A DNA stretch of 64,000 bases from Ehretia macrophylla (taxonomy: Eukaryota; Streptophyta; Magnoliopsida; Boraginales; Ehretiaceae), in the NCBI GenBank assembly GCA_037974665.1, contig CM075769.1, positions 78,391,190-78,455,189 on the forward strand, given 5' to 3'. Numbering within the stretch: position 1 is the stretch's first letter; every line of letters starts with the position of its first letter. A program made the position numbers and the translations under genes. Below the pieces are notes generated by a model that was not told the DNA's origin, made no database searches, and was given only the letters and a program-made list of their open reading frames with translations. Below, piece by piece: positions 34,311 to 45,170 of this stretch.

Positions 34311-36595
34311 TGTAATACCCGAGCCCGGAATGTGAAAATTCTTTGTTTATTATTTTGAAAATTATATTTCCTTAAATTCTTTGTGAATTAATTGTTACTT
34401 TCTTACTGTCGCAACGTGCATTGCATTTAGGGAGCGATAGCTAGAGATCGGTTTCTAGTCCTCAGCTAATAGTGAAACTAGTATTTAGATGACTTAAATT
34501 TTATATTTTAATTGTTGCTAGCTGAAAATTTAATTGGTGATAGTTATCTTAGCTTAAAATGCAACAAAATAACGCCATTTGACCAAGTTTTAAATGGTTT
34601 GACCTAGGACTTTGACTATTTGACTTAGCCAACCTTTTAATAAGCTTTTAACTTAGCAAAAAAAAAAAAAAAAAATAGCAGCTGAATTCAGAGAGCAGGC
34701 CAAGAGCTTCTTAGAGAAAAAAAAAAAAAAAAACCTTTCAACCTTTCAATCGTTCAAACTTCATTTGAGCTCGGGCGGGGGGAGTTCCGAGGCAACTAGC
34801 ATTGTTTTCCTAGTGACTAGGAGTACCTGAGGTGAGGGAATCATGTTATTTGCGCATTTAAATGTTTAGTGTATAAACTTTGCAATTTTTAGATTTTATC
34901 CGTAGATTGTTGTTTAAAGCATTTTGATGCTTCTAGAATGTTCCTTGGCAATTGTAGAACGTGTATTTATGGGTTTTTAACATTTTCTGCTGTTAAATGT
35001 TGTGATTGCAATTAAATTTGGTTATTGAATAGTGTTTTATGAATAGTAAACCCTTGGAACGATGAAGTTGTTCCGTTATGCTGTCCGTTGATGTAGAATT
35101 GTGCTAGGTGTGCTAGAATGCCTAAATGTGTGGTTTGTTAGGGTTGCATAATGGAAAAAACGGGAATTAAGCCTTGTTGAAAGTCGGGGTCGTTTAGGTC
35201 GAGTTTAGCATTTTCTCATTTTGCGTGTTGGCATTGTTTCGGGAGGCCATGGAAGCATTTTTGGTGCGATTATGGCGTTGGTTGGGTGTTTGGTTGTATA
35301 GTTGTAGTTCAAACGAGAAAGGGGGAAATCGGGGCTTTGCGCGAGTTCTAGGGTAAAGTAAGGTTTCGGGGTCTTTAGACGTGCCTTATGGTGACCTAGG
35401 AGGTTTGGCGAAGTCGGTATCTAGAACTCGTGGCTCGTTTGGAAATGGTAGCGTTTTGATAGTTGGGGCCGGTTTGTGTTTTTGTGTGTTTTCTTGACTT
35501 TATGCCTATAGAATGCTTAGGGTTGCTTGAAATACTTGTTTGAATTGATTTGGATTGAAATGCTTATCAATTGCTGCTATTGCGTGCGAGAGTAACCTAC
35601 TTTGTTATTCTCCCACGTGTGGCTTTATCGCTTGTTTATCGCCTTGTATCGAGTCTTGCATTGCATAGTGTCTCACGCGTGAGTGATGGGCCTCTCTGGG
35701 TAGCCTTGGGTTGCCAGTGTTGGTTGCTCTAGCTCCGCTGCTATTCCCTTTTCTCGCTTGGGTTGCCTCCCAGGGAGATTTGGGTCGTAGGTTGATGGAT
35801 ACTTCTGGGGTATCCAAACTGGTGTTATAAGGTGGTTTGGGCCGGCGCGTCGTCATCGAATTCTTGAATGAGAGTTGCTCGTGAAAGGAGTACCGTATCC
35901 TTTGAATGAATGTTTATAGTCTTTAATGCTTGCCTTGTTATAATATTGACTTGTTTGTATCTTTAAATGATAATTGTGTGCATTCCTTGGCTAATTGCAT
36001 ACTTCTCTCATCTCCGTCCTTGAGACCAATTGCCCTCGCTGAGCAATAGTTTTTGCTCATTCCTCTCTATACTATATTTTCACAGGAGTAGTTGAAGCAG
36101 AACCTATCGAGGTAATAGAGGAGGAGGAGCAGGTAGAGGTGTTTCCGTGATAGAACTTCTCTGCTTTGCTGGTGGTTGGTTACCAGATTTTTTGCGAGCC
36201 TTGCATGATATGTATATTGCTTGGATGTCGCTTAATTTTAAGGCTTGTAGCCTTGTATGTATTTTCTAGTTTGAGGCCTCTACGTTCTTATGTTGTATAA
36301 GTTGAAAGAATGTAAAGTTGTAAACTTATACCCTTGTGACTAGTAAGGAAATGCATGCTAATGGAATTGATTAGTGGCATAAATACTTGTGTAGTATGCA
36401 TATCATTTTTGGGTTGCAAAGCTGGTTAATAAGAAATGTATGTTTCAAAGAAAGTTGGCTTGTTTGAGTTGTTTTATGGCTTTCGCAAGTATTATGATGA
36501 TTTTAGGGTTTCGGATCATCCACGGTACAGAGAAGACTCCGTCCGTGTGTCGGGTCCGGGCTTGGGCTTTTGCGGGGGCGGGTCGGGGCGTGACA
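34311..36595 (+). mobile_element. 5' LTR
   Basis: 2285 bp, beginning TGTAATACCCGAGCCCGG and ending GGGGCGTGACA. It contains two A-rich runs (about 34661 and 34719), and near 34832 and 36085 splice-like GTGAGGG and TTTTCACAG motifs. Small open frames near its 3' end recur in the 3' LTR and have no recognised product. Confidence 0.93.
34832..36085 (+). other. Intron-like segment in the 5' LTR (candidate)
   Basis: CCTGAG|GTGAGGG and TATTTTCACAG|GAGTAG are 1254 bp apart, and the 3' LTR keeps both motifs (42048-43309). After the acceptor an acidic frame rich in Glu runs about 20 codons to TGA. The layout matches the solo LTR at 24172. Confidence 0.3.
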
Positions 36596-36603
36596 TCTTT
36601 AGG

Positions 36604-36615
36604 TGGTATCAGAGC
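36604..36615 (+). other. Primer-binding site
   Basis: TGGTATCAGAGC, 8 bp after the 5' LTR, complementary to the 3' end of plant initiator Met-tRNA. It would prime minus-strand synthesis. The sequence from here to the gag start (about 290 bp) is an untranslated leader in which I see nothing else. Confidence 0.9.
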
Positions 36616-36907
36616 ATGATAGTCTTGCATGAGCCGGGATATGATTCTCGGTCTGTGGGGTAAAGGTCTAAAATGCTAAAGCGTTTATGTATGATTGCTA
36701 AGTGAAAAGAAAATGATATAGCATGACTTTGTGAACTTGGAGTGTTTATGTGTTTAAGTGAAATAGTTTGGCAAGTTGAACTTGTCTTATGTGAATCGTG
36801 TGATAGAATATTGGATTGTTATTGACTTGAGTGTTATCTAATCTTATGTGCAATATTTCTGTCTATAAACTGCTTTTAAATGTTGCCAGCTATTGTGAAT
36901 CGCTACT

Positions 36908-38011
36908 ATGCCGCCACGTCGTGGTACTCAAGGTATAGGATCAGATGAAGAGGCAGCAGAACAGGGTCAGCAGCCGTTGCCTGAGCAGTTTATGGCTACT
37001 ATGACTACTGCAGTAGACCGGATTACACAGGTGCTGCATGAGCAGAGGCAGGACAGGAATAATCCCCAGGGAGATCAAACTAATCCTGGTGGACAAGGGT
37101 ATAGAGTTGAGAATAATCAGTTAGAGAAATTTATGTGGCACGAGCTGGGAAAGTTCTTCGGAGAGCCGGGTTATGAGACGGCCGAGAGATGTATTAACCG
37201 TGTCGAGAAAATTTTCACCGCTTTGAGGTACACCGATGAGGCAAGAATAGATTATGCGTCATTCTTATTTGAAGGTGATGCAGAGCAGTGGTGGAATACT
37301 GTCATATTGAGGTGGGATTGTGAGGATGTTCCACATCTATGGGATTATTTTGTGAGTGAGTTCTGGGACAAGTATATTCCCGAGATGGCTATGGAAAGGA
37401 GGGAAGACGAGTTTGTGGCCCTGAAACAGGGAAATATGACTGTTGCTCAGTACGAGGCTAGGTTTGTTAGCCTGTCGAGGTATATGCCCGAGTTGGTACG
37501 GCCGGCTAGGAGGATTATACATAGGTTTGTCCGTGGGCTGAGAATGGACATACAGTTGCATTTGACTGGGCAGACCTACACCACTTTTCCCGAGGCATTT
37601 CAGGCAGCCTCGAAGTTTGAGAAATGGAAGGATGAGATGATAGCTGAGAGCAGCCAACCGAGTAAGAAGCAGTATTTGGGCCAGAGCAGCCAGAGTCAGC
37701 CGAGGCAGTATCAGACTTCTGCACAGGGTCCTCAGCTACATCCGTATCAGCCACAGCAGCAGATTCAGGCTAGGCCAGCTGTGACTAGACCCCAGCAGGG
37801 AGCTACCGTTCCTACTACCGCCAGAGCCCCAGCACCTATAGGAAATACTGCTGTTAGGCAAAATCAGCAGTGTAATTATTGTAATCGGTCAGGGCATATT
37901 GAGGCTAACTACTGGAGGAAGAGTGGTAAATGTACGGGTTGTGGTAGTGATGACCATAGGGTGAGGGATTGCCCTAAGTATAACAATGTTCAGGCCGTGG
38001 TGGAGGCCTAG
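36908..38011 (+). CDS. gag: Gag polyprotein of the Ty3/gypsy element
   Basis: 367 codons from an ATG about 310 bp after the LTR. Residues about 70-250 are a retrotransposon Gag domain (a W-rich stretch with EQWWNT, then YEARFVSLSRYMPELV). A Q/P-rich linker follows, then two zinc knuckles near residues 318-355. The first knuckle has Tyr where its last Cys is expected; the second (CTGCGSDDHRVRDC) is intact. The frame ends at a TAG where the family normally continues into protease, and the frame changes just after, so Gag and Pol are disconnected here. It would form the virus-like particle and bind genomic RNA. Confidence 0.88.
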   Translation: MPPRRGTQGIGSDEEAAEQGQQPLPEQFMATMTTAVDRITQVLHEQRQDRNNPQGDQTNPGGQGYRVENNQLEKFMWHELGKFFGEPGYETAERCINRVEKIFTALRYTDEARIDYASFLFEGDAEQWWNTVILRWDCEDVPHLWDYFVSEFWDKYIPEMAMERREDEFVALKQGNMTVAQYEARFVSLSRYMPELVRPARRIIHRFVRGLRMDIQLHLTGQTYTTFPEAFQAASKFEKWKDEMIAESSQPSKKQYLGQSSQSQPRQYQTSAQGPQLHPYQPQQQIQARPAVTRPQQGATVPTTARAPAPIGNTAVRQNQQCNYCNRSGHIEANYWRKSGKCTGCGSDDHRVRDCPKYNNVQAVVEA

Positions 38012-38093
38012 GTGTACAGAATAGGGCTGCAGGTGCACGTCCAGCACAGAGAGTGCAGGCTAGGGTCTTTGCACTAGATGCGGAGGAGCTGCC

Positions 38094-38420
38094 GATACTA
38101 CAGCTATTGTGGAAGGTACCTTTCTTCTCAATACTCAGCCAGTTAAAGTTTTGATTGATCCCAGAGCTACACATTAGTTTATAACTCCTACATGTGCACG
38201 ATCTGTGAATGTTTGCATTGATAAATTGCCGCATGAAGTTGAAGTTAGTACTCCTTTGGGTGCAAAATTTGTTACTGAGTCTATTTGCAAATCTTGTGAT
38301 ATATGTATTGAGAACCGTAAATTTCCAGCTGATTTAATTATATTGCCATTCCGTGACTTTGAAATCATTTTGGGAATGGACTGGTTGGGGAAGTACTATG
38401 CTCAGTTGGATTGTAGAACA
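38094..38420 (+). pseudogene. Aspartic protease domain (inactivated)
   Basis: The protease fold is recognisable, with the distal ILGMDWL motif near 38370. At the active site, where the family has Asp-Thr/Ser-Gly, this copy reads Asp-Pro-Arg, and a TAG stop follows four codons later (38175). It would have cut Gag-Pol into mature proteins. Confidence 0.8.
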
Positions 38421-38639
38421 AAGGTCGTTTATCTTCAGGTTCCTGACCTACCGGTACTAGAGATTGTTGGGAACTGCAGGGCTGCCCGAATTCCACTTTT
38501 ATCAGCGATCAAGACTTCTAAGTTGTTGAATAAGGGTTGTGAAGCTTACTTAGCTTATTTGATCAATCAGCCTACTGATAAGTTGAGTTTGAATGAGGTT
38601 TCGATTGTTAGAGACTTCCCTGGTGTATTTCCAAAGGAA

Positions 38640-39420
38640 TTACCGGGTTTACCACCGGATAGGGAGATTGAGTTCGTGATTGATCTTGTGCCAGGCACTG
38701 CGCCAATTTCTAGGAGTCCTTATAGAATGGCATCGGCTGAACTTCAGGAGTTAAAAATTCAGCTTCAGAATTTGCTTGAGAAAGGGTTTATACAACCTAG
38801 TTCTTCGCCGTGGGGCACACCTGTGTTGTTTGTGAGAAAGAAAGACGGCACGCTACGGTTATGCATTGATTACAGGGGACTTAATCAAGTCACGATTAAG
38901 AATTAATACCCCTTGCCGTTGATTGAAGAATTGTTTGACCAGTTGCAGGGTGCGAGTGTTTACTCCAAATTTGATTTGAGGCAGGGTTACTATCAACTTA
39001 GGATTCAGAGTGACGATATACCGAAGACGGCTTTCAGGACTAGATATAGCCACTATGAGTTTGTTGTTTTGCCGTTTGGATTGACGAATGCACCAGCCGC
39101 ATTCATGGACTTAATGCAGAGGGTTTTTCGGCCTTACCTTGATCAGTTTGTCGTAATCTTTATTGACGACATTTTAGTGTATTCGAAGAATGAGGCTGAA
39201 CATGAGCAACACTTGAGGATTGTGCAACAGACTCTGCAGGAAAACAAGCTTTTTGCTAAATTCAACAAGTGTGAATTCTGGTTGAATCAGATATCTTTTC
39301 TAGGCCATATCATTTCAGATCGAGGAATTTCAGTGGACCCAGCTAAGATTGAAGTTGTTTCATCTTGGAAGAGACCTGAGACGGTGTCAGAGATTCGGAG
39401 TTTTCTTGGATTGGCAGGTT
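38640..39420 (+). pseudogene. Reverse transcriptase domain
   Basis: Typical Ty3/gypsy RT: the SPYRM and [17 protein letters not shown] motifs, [21 protein letters not shown], and the catalytic FIDDILVY with Asp-Asp at 39165-39170. A TAA stop at 38904 splits the fingers from the palm. Otherwise the catalytic residues are intact. Confidence 0.93.
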
Positions 39421-39579
39421 ACTACCGGAGATTTGTTAAAGACTTTTCCAAAATTTCTGGGCCTTTGAGCCAGTTGACTCGGAAGAATGTTGCTTACAAT
39501 TGGGATGCCAAGTGTGAATCCAGTTTCCAAGAATTGAAGAAGAGACTAACTACAGCTCCTATACTAGCTTTACCTGAGG

Positions 39580-39968
39580 GAACAGAGAACTTCGTTGTCT
39601 ACAGTGATACATCTAAAGAAGGTTTGGGCTGTGTTTTAATGCAGAATGGTAAGGTGATTGCCTATGCTTCCAGGAAGTTGAAACCTTATGAAGTCAATTA
39701 CCCTACACATGATCTTGAGTTGGCTGCAGTTGTGTTTGCTTTGAAAAAGTGGCGTTATTACTTGTGGGGTTGCAGATTTGAATTTTTTACTGACCACAAG
39801 AGTCTCAAGTATTTGTTTTCACAGAAGGATCTGAATATGAGGCAGCGAAGATGGCTAGAGCTATTGGGTGGTTACAACTGTTCTATTAACTACGTGCCAG
39901 GTAAGGCAAATGTTGTTGCTGATGCTTTGAGCCGAAAGGCTACTGTTGCAAGCTTGATTATCAAGGAT
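39580..39968 (+). pseudogene. RNase H domain
   Basis: Begins around VVYSDTS (first catalytic Asp at 39606), followed by the [20 protein letters not shown] motif containing the conserved Glu region, [11 protein letters not shown] with its Asp, and [10 protein letters not shown] near the end. A TGA at 39969 closes the frame just after. It would remove the RNA strand during reverse transcription. Confidence 0.9.
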
Positions 39969-40199
39969 TGAGAGACTTTGGAAGAAATTTGTTCATGGAA
40001 GCCAGAAGCTACTGAGGTAGGGATTCGATTTGCTAGTTTGCAGATTTAGTCAGGGTTGCTAGCACAGATCAGAGAGGCTCAGAAGACTGATCCTCACATC
40101 TTGAAGATCCAAGAAAAATCAAAAGGGGGAGAGTCGAAGTTTAAATTACATGCAGATGGCATCTTCAGATTCAGGGATAGAGTATGTGTTCCTGATGAT

Positions 40200-41027
40200 C
40201 CGACTTTGAAGAATGAGATCTTGTCCGAGGCACATAATTCGAGGTATACGATTCACCCGGGCAGTACAAAAATGTATAAAGATTTGAAGCAACACTTCTG
40301 GTGGAACAATATGAAGAGGGAGATTGCTGGGTATGTATCCAGATGTTTGACTTGTCAGAGGGTTAAAGTTGAGCATCAGAGGCCAGCCGGACTTCTACAG
40401 CCGTTGTCGATTCCGCAATGGAAGTGGGTACATATAACAATGGACCTTGTGACCGATCTTCCTAGATCTCTGAGAGGATGTGATTCTGTTTGGGTTGTTG
40501 TGGACCGCTTGACTAAAGTTACACATTTTATTCCCGTGAACAAACATGATAGCCTTGATAAGCTAGCTAAGCTTTATGTTGCTAATATTATGAGATTGCA
40601 TGGTGTGCCATAGAGTATAGTGTCAGATAGGGATCCCCGATTCATATCTCGTTTTTGGCAGAAGTTGCAAGAGGCCATGAGAACTAAGTTGAGCTTCAGT
40701 ACTACATATCATCCGCAAACTGATGGCCAGTCTGAGAGAACTATCAGGATATTGGAAGACATGCTTCAGGCATGTGTGCTATCCTTTGGGAAGACCAGGG
40801 AGAAGTTTTTCTCTATAGCGGAGTTCGCCTACAATAATAGTTATCAATCTACTATAGGTATGGCTCCCTACGAGGCATTGTATGGTCGTAAATGCAGACC
40901 CCCGTTATATTGGGAAGAGGTTGGAGCGATGAGAACAGTTGATCCGACTATGTTACCTGAGATGATTAAGATGGTAGATAATGTTCACCTTATTCGCCAG
41001 CGTATGCTTACTGCTCAGAGTCGTTAG
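40200..41027 (+). pseudogene. Integrase zinc-binding and catalytic domains
   Basis: The HHCC zinc finger is complete (His at 40233 and 40254, Cys at 40344 and 40353). The catalytic triad is present: Asp at 40443 (MDLV), Asp at 40626 (SDRDPRF) and Glu at 40734 (GQSERT). A TAG at 40611 separates the two Asp residues and another at 41025 cuts before the C-terminal domain. The upstream linker also has stops at 39969 and 40047. Confidence 0.92.
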
Positions 41028-41069
41028 AAGAGTTATGCAGATAAGAACCATCGAGATCTTGAGTTTGCT

Positions 41070-41522
41070 TTGGGAGATTTGGTGTTTCTTAAGATTTCTC
41101 CTCGGAAGGGATTGATTCGGCAAGGTAAGTGCGGGAAACTTAGTCCCAGGTATGTGGGTCCGTACGAGATCACCGAAAAGGTAGGTCCTTTGGCTTACCG
41201 GTTAGCTTTGCCTTCGAGCTTGTCGAGACTGCACGATGTGTTCCACGTGTCTATGTTGAAGAAATACCATCCAGACCCTTCACATGTACTTGAACCAGAG
41301 CCTTTGCAGATTGAAGAGAAGTTGTCTTATGAAGAGACACCGATTCGAATTGTGGATCGGAAAGTTCAGGAGCTTCGTAGAAAGAGTATTCCATTAGTAA
41401 AGGTTTTGTGGAATCATCATGGGTTTGAGGAAGCGACTTGGGAAAGAGAGGACCAGGTTCGGGATCAGTATCCGGAGTTGTTTGTTGACCAGGTAGGAAT
41501 TGCGTGGGCGCAATTTTTTTAA
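41070..41522 (+). pseudogene. Integrase C-terminal (GPY/F-type) region and chromodomain
   Basis: Contains the GDLVFLK and LSPRYVGPYEI motifs of the integrase C-terminus and the HDVFHVSMLKKY motif. It ends with a chromodomain of about 50 residues (from about 41336; VKVLWNHHGFEEATWE is diagnostic). In chromoviruses this domain guides integration to heterochromatin, which fits the location in a silent-looking 5S array (inference). Confidence 0.9.
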
Positions 41523-41533
41523 GGGGGATAGGG
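41521..41533 (+). other. Polypurine tract
   Basis: AAGGGGGATAGGG directly before the 3' LTR (one T in the run), the expected site for plus-strand priming. Confidence 0.75.
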
Positions 41534-43819
41534 TGTAATACCCGAGCCCGGAATGTGAAAATTCTTTGTTTATTATTTTGAAAATTATATTTCCTTAAAT
41601 TCTTTGTGAATTAATTGTTACTTTCTCGCTGTCGCAACGTGCATTACATTTAGGGAGCGATAGCTAGAGATCGGTTTCTAGTCCTCAGCTAATAGTGAAG
41701 CTAGTATTTAGATGACTTAAATTTTATATTTTAATTGTTGCTAGCTGAAAATTTAATTGGTGATAGTTATCTTAGCTTAAAATGCAACAAAATAAGGCCC
41801 TTTGACCAAGTTTTAAATGGTTTGACCTAGGACTTTGACTATTTGACTTAGCCAACCTTTTAATAAGCTTTTAACTTAGCAAAAAAAAAAAAAACAGCAG
41901 CTGAATTCAGAGAGCAGGCCAAGAGCTTCTTAGAGAAAAAAAAAAAAAACCTTTCAACCTTTCAATCGTTCAATCTTCGCGTGAGCTCGTGCGGGGTGAT
42001 TTCCGAGGCAACAAGCGTTGTTTTCCTAGCGACTAGGAGTACCTAAGGTGAGGGAATCATGTTATTTGCGCATTTAAATGTTTAGTGTATCAACTTTGCA
42101 ATTTTTAGATTTTATCCGTAGATTGTTGTTTAAAGCGTTTTGATGCTTCTAGAATGTTCCTTGGCAATTGTAGAACGTGTATTTATGGCTTTTTAACATT
42201 TTCTGTGGTTAAATGTTGTGATTGCAATTAAATTTGGGTGTTGAATAGTGTTTTGTGAATAGTAAACCCTTGGAACGATGAAGTTGTTCCGTTATGCTGT
42301 CCGTTGATGTAGAATTGTGCTAGGTGTGCTAGAATGCCTAAATGTGTGGTTTGTTTGGGTTGCGTAATGGAAAAAAAGGGGAATTAAGCCTTGTTGAAAG
42401 TCGGGGTCGTTTAGGTCGAGTTTAGCGTTTTCTCATTTTGCGAGTTGGCATTGTTTCGGGAGGCCATGGAAGCACTTTTGGTGTGATTATGGCGTTGGTT
42501 GGGTGTTTGGTTGTTATTGTTGTAGTTCAAACGAGAAAGGAAAAAATCGGGGCTTTGCGCGAGTTCTAGGGTAAAGTAAGGTTTTGGGGTCTTTAGACGT
42601 GCCTTATGGTGACCTAGGAGGTTGGGTGAAGTCGGTTTCCAGAACTCGTGGCTCGTTTGGAAATGGTAGAGTTTTGATAGTTGGGGCCGGTTTGTGTTTT
42701 TGTGTGTTTTCTTGACTTTATGCCTATAGAATACTTAGGGTTACTTGAAATACTTGTTTGAATTGATTTGGATTGAAATGCTTATCAATTGCTGCTATTG
42801 CGTACGAGAGTAACCTACTTTGTTATTCTCCCACGTGTGGCTTTATCGCTTGTTTAGCGCCTTGTATCGAGGCTTGTATTGCATAGTGTCTCGCGCGTGA
42901 ATGATGGGGCTCTCTGGGTAGCCTTGGGTTGCCGGTGTTGGTTGCTCTAGCTCCGCTGCTATTCCTTTTTATCGCTTGGGTTGCCTCCCAGGGAGATTTG
43001 GGTCGTAGGTTGATGGATACTTCCGGGGTATTCCAAAATGGTGTTATAAGGTGGTTTGGGCCGGTGCGTCGTCATCGAATTCCTGAATGAGAGTTGCTCG
43101 TGAAAAGAGTACCGTATCCTTTGAATGAATGTTTATAGTCTTTAATGCTTGCCTTGTTATAATATTGACTTGTTTGTATCTTTAAATGATAATTGTGTGC
43201 ATTGCTTGGCTAATTGCATTGCATACTCCTCTCATCTCCGTCCTTGAGACCAATTGCCCTCGCTGAGCAATAGTTTTTGCTCATCCCTCTCTATACTATA
43301 TATTTACAGGAGTAGTTGAAGCAGACCCTATCGAGGTAATAGAGGAGGAGGAGCAGGTAGAGGTGTTTCCGTGATAGAACTTCTCTGCTTTACTGGTGGT
43401 TGGTTACCAGATTTTGTGCGAGCCTTGCATTATACGTATATTGCTTGGATGTCACTTAATTTTGAGGCTTGTAGCCTTGTATGTATTTTCTAGTTTGAGG
43501 CCTCTACGGTCTTATGTTGTATAAGTTGAAAGAATGTAAAGTTGTAAACTTATACCCTTGTGACTAGTAAGGAAATGCATGCTAATGGAATTGATTAGTG
43601 GCATAAATACTTGTGTAGTATGCATATCATTTTTGGGTTGCAAAGTTGGTTAATAAGAAATGTATGTTTCAAAGAAAGTTGGCTTGTTTGAGTTGTTTTA
43701 TGGCTTTCGCAAGTATTATGATGATTTTAGGGTTTCGGATCGTCCGCGGTACAGAGGAGACTGCGTCCGTGTGTCGGGTCCGGGCTTGCCCTTTTGCGCG
43801 GTCGGGTTGGGGCGTGACA
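41534..43819 (+). mobile_element. 3' LTR
   Basis: 2286 bp, same ends as the 5' LTR. By eye it differs by a few percent, with shorter A runs near 41881 and 41937. It ends TGACA and is followed directly by ACGGG. Confidence 0.93.
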
Positions 43820-43824
43820 ACGGG
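43820..43824 (+). repeat. Right target-site duplication of the Ty3/gypsy element
   Basis: ACGGG, whose last three bases are the first three of 5S copy 46. Confidence 0.92.
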
Positions 43825-43940
43825 TGCGATCATACCAGCACTAATGCACCGGATCCTATCTGAAATCCGAAGTCAAGCGTGCTTGGGCGAGAGTAGTACG
43901 AGGATTGGTGACCCCATGGGAAGTCCTCGTGTTGCACCCC
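43822..43940 (+). rRNA. 5S rRNA: 5S rRNA copy 46, upstream promoter replaced by LTR
   Basis: A complete 119-nt gene because the duplication restores its GGG. Changes at 36, 40, 44, 53, 79, 85 and 95 (95A subtype). Only AC at -2/-1 remains of the native upstream region; the rest is the 3' LTR end. The internal promoter is present but mutated at 53, 79 and 85. Confidence 0.95.
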
Positions 43941-44494
43941 CTTTCAATTTTTTTTGCCCTTGTTAGGTTTGCCAAAATACTTTATCTATCAAATCTCTAT
44001 TACCGAATCCCACGGGACATTGGGCAGCACAACTTCGCTTCACGTAAAGGCCGGGCCCGCAAACCGAGGGCGTAGGGTTTGTGACCAAGTCTCCGTCGCT
44101 CTGGTGCCCATAACTTTTGATCCATACGGAGTTACGCGGCGCATAGCATACTGTTGCAAAGCTCTTAGAGAGCTCTACGACGTGGGTAGTGAGTTGCTCT
44201 CTGTGCCCATTTTTGAAGCCCAAAATTGAAAGTTTACATCAGTTTCAGGCCACTTTTCTTCTTTTGCCCTATTTTTCCGTCACTGATCGTACGACGTCAC
44301 CTGTTAAAAGGACGACAACCTGACTTGCAGTACATCAGAGGGCCCTACAATGTGTCGATATCATGTCTTGTGAGGATGCTGCATTGTTGAAGCGAATGGG
44401 TTGTCGTTAAGCCCATTGGGCCTTTTGAATGGGCCATCTCTCTGGGCTGGCACTGTGAACCATTAACACAAAGGAATTGGGCCCTCAACATGAC

Positions 44495-44613
44495 GGGTGC
44501 AATCATACTAGCTCTAATGCACCGGATCCCATCAGAACTCCGAAGTTAAGCATGCTTGGGCGAGAGTAGTACTAGGATGGGTGACCCGCTGGGAAGTCCT
44601 CGTGTTGCACCCC
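44495..44613 (+). rRNA. 5S rRNA: 5S rRNA copy 47
   Basis: Full length. Changes at 7, 15, 19, 58 and 94. Confidence 0.95.
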
Positions 44614-45170
44614 CTTTTCAATTTTTTTTGCCCTGGTTAGGGTTGCCAAGATAATTTATCCACCAAATCTCGATTACTGAATCTCACGGAACATTGGGAA
44701 AGACAACTTTACTTCACGTAGAGGCTGGGCCTGTAAACCGAGGGCGTAGGGTTTGTGACCAGGTCTCCGTCGCTGCGGTGCCCATAACTTTTGATCCGCA
44801 AGGAGCTACGCGGCACACAGCATACCGTTGCAAAGCTCTCTGAGAGCTCTACGACGGGGACAGCGAGTATACTCGCTGTGCCAATTTTTGCAACCCAAAA
44901 TCGAACGTTTTCATCTGTTTCAGGCCACTTTTCTTCTTTTTCCCTATTTTTTCGTCCTAGATCGTACGTCGTGAGCTGTTAAAAGGACGACAACCTGACT
45001 CGCGGTACATTAGAGGGCCCTACATCATGTCAATATCACGTCTTGCGAGTATGATGCGTTGTTGAAGCGAATTGGTTGTCGTTAAGCCCATTGGGCCTTT
45101 TGAATGGGCCATCTCTCTAGGCTGGCATTGTGAACCGTTAACACATATAGGAATTGTGCCTCAACATGAC

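Larger units (their letters stand above)
38012..41522 (+). pseudogene. pol: Pol region of the Ty3/gypsy element, degenerate
   Basis: Coding resemblance is continuous, mostly in one frame, but broken. Frame changes occur just after the Gag stop and near 38089. In-frame stops lie at 38175 (TAG), 38904 (TAA), 39969 (TGA), 40047, 40611 and 41025 (all TAG). The natural end is TAA at 41520. Several stops could be single C-to-T changes from Gln or Arg codons (inference). Domains are listed separately. Without suppression of all breaks no functional enzyme can be made. Confidence 0.92.
34311..43819 (+). mobile_element. Full-length Ty3/gypsy chromovirus-type LTR retrotransposon (degenerate)
   Basis: 9509 bp with order 5' LTR, tRNA primer site, gag, protease, reverse transcriptase, RNase H, integrase, chromodomain, polypurine tract and 3' LTR. 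Pol order RT-RH-IN puts it in Ty3/gypsy, and the C-terminal chromodomain makes it a chromovirus; the long LTR, single-ORF layout and Met-tRNA primer site suggest the Tekay/Del clade (inference). It is flanked by ACGGG on both sides. The LTRs differ by a few percent by eye, so insertion is not very recent. At least six in-frame stops and two frame changes mean it cannot encode a complete Gag-Pol. Confidence 0.95.

Noticed and set aside
36436..36663. 75-codon frame across the 5' LTR end and primer site
   Set aside because: Repeated in the 3' LTR with a different end, and it runs across the primer-binding site. Chance frame.
37337..37754. Minus-strand frames opposite gag
   Set aside because: Shadows of the gag reading frame.
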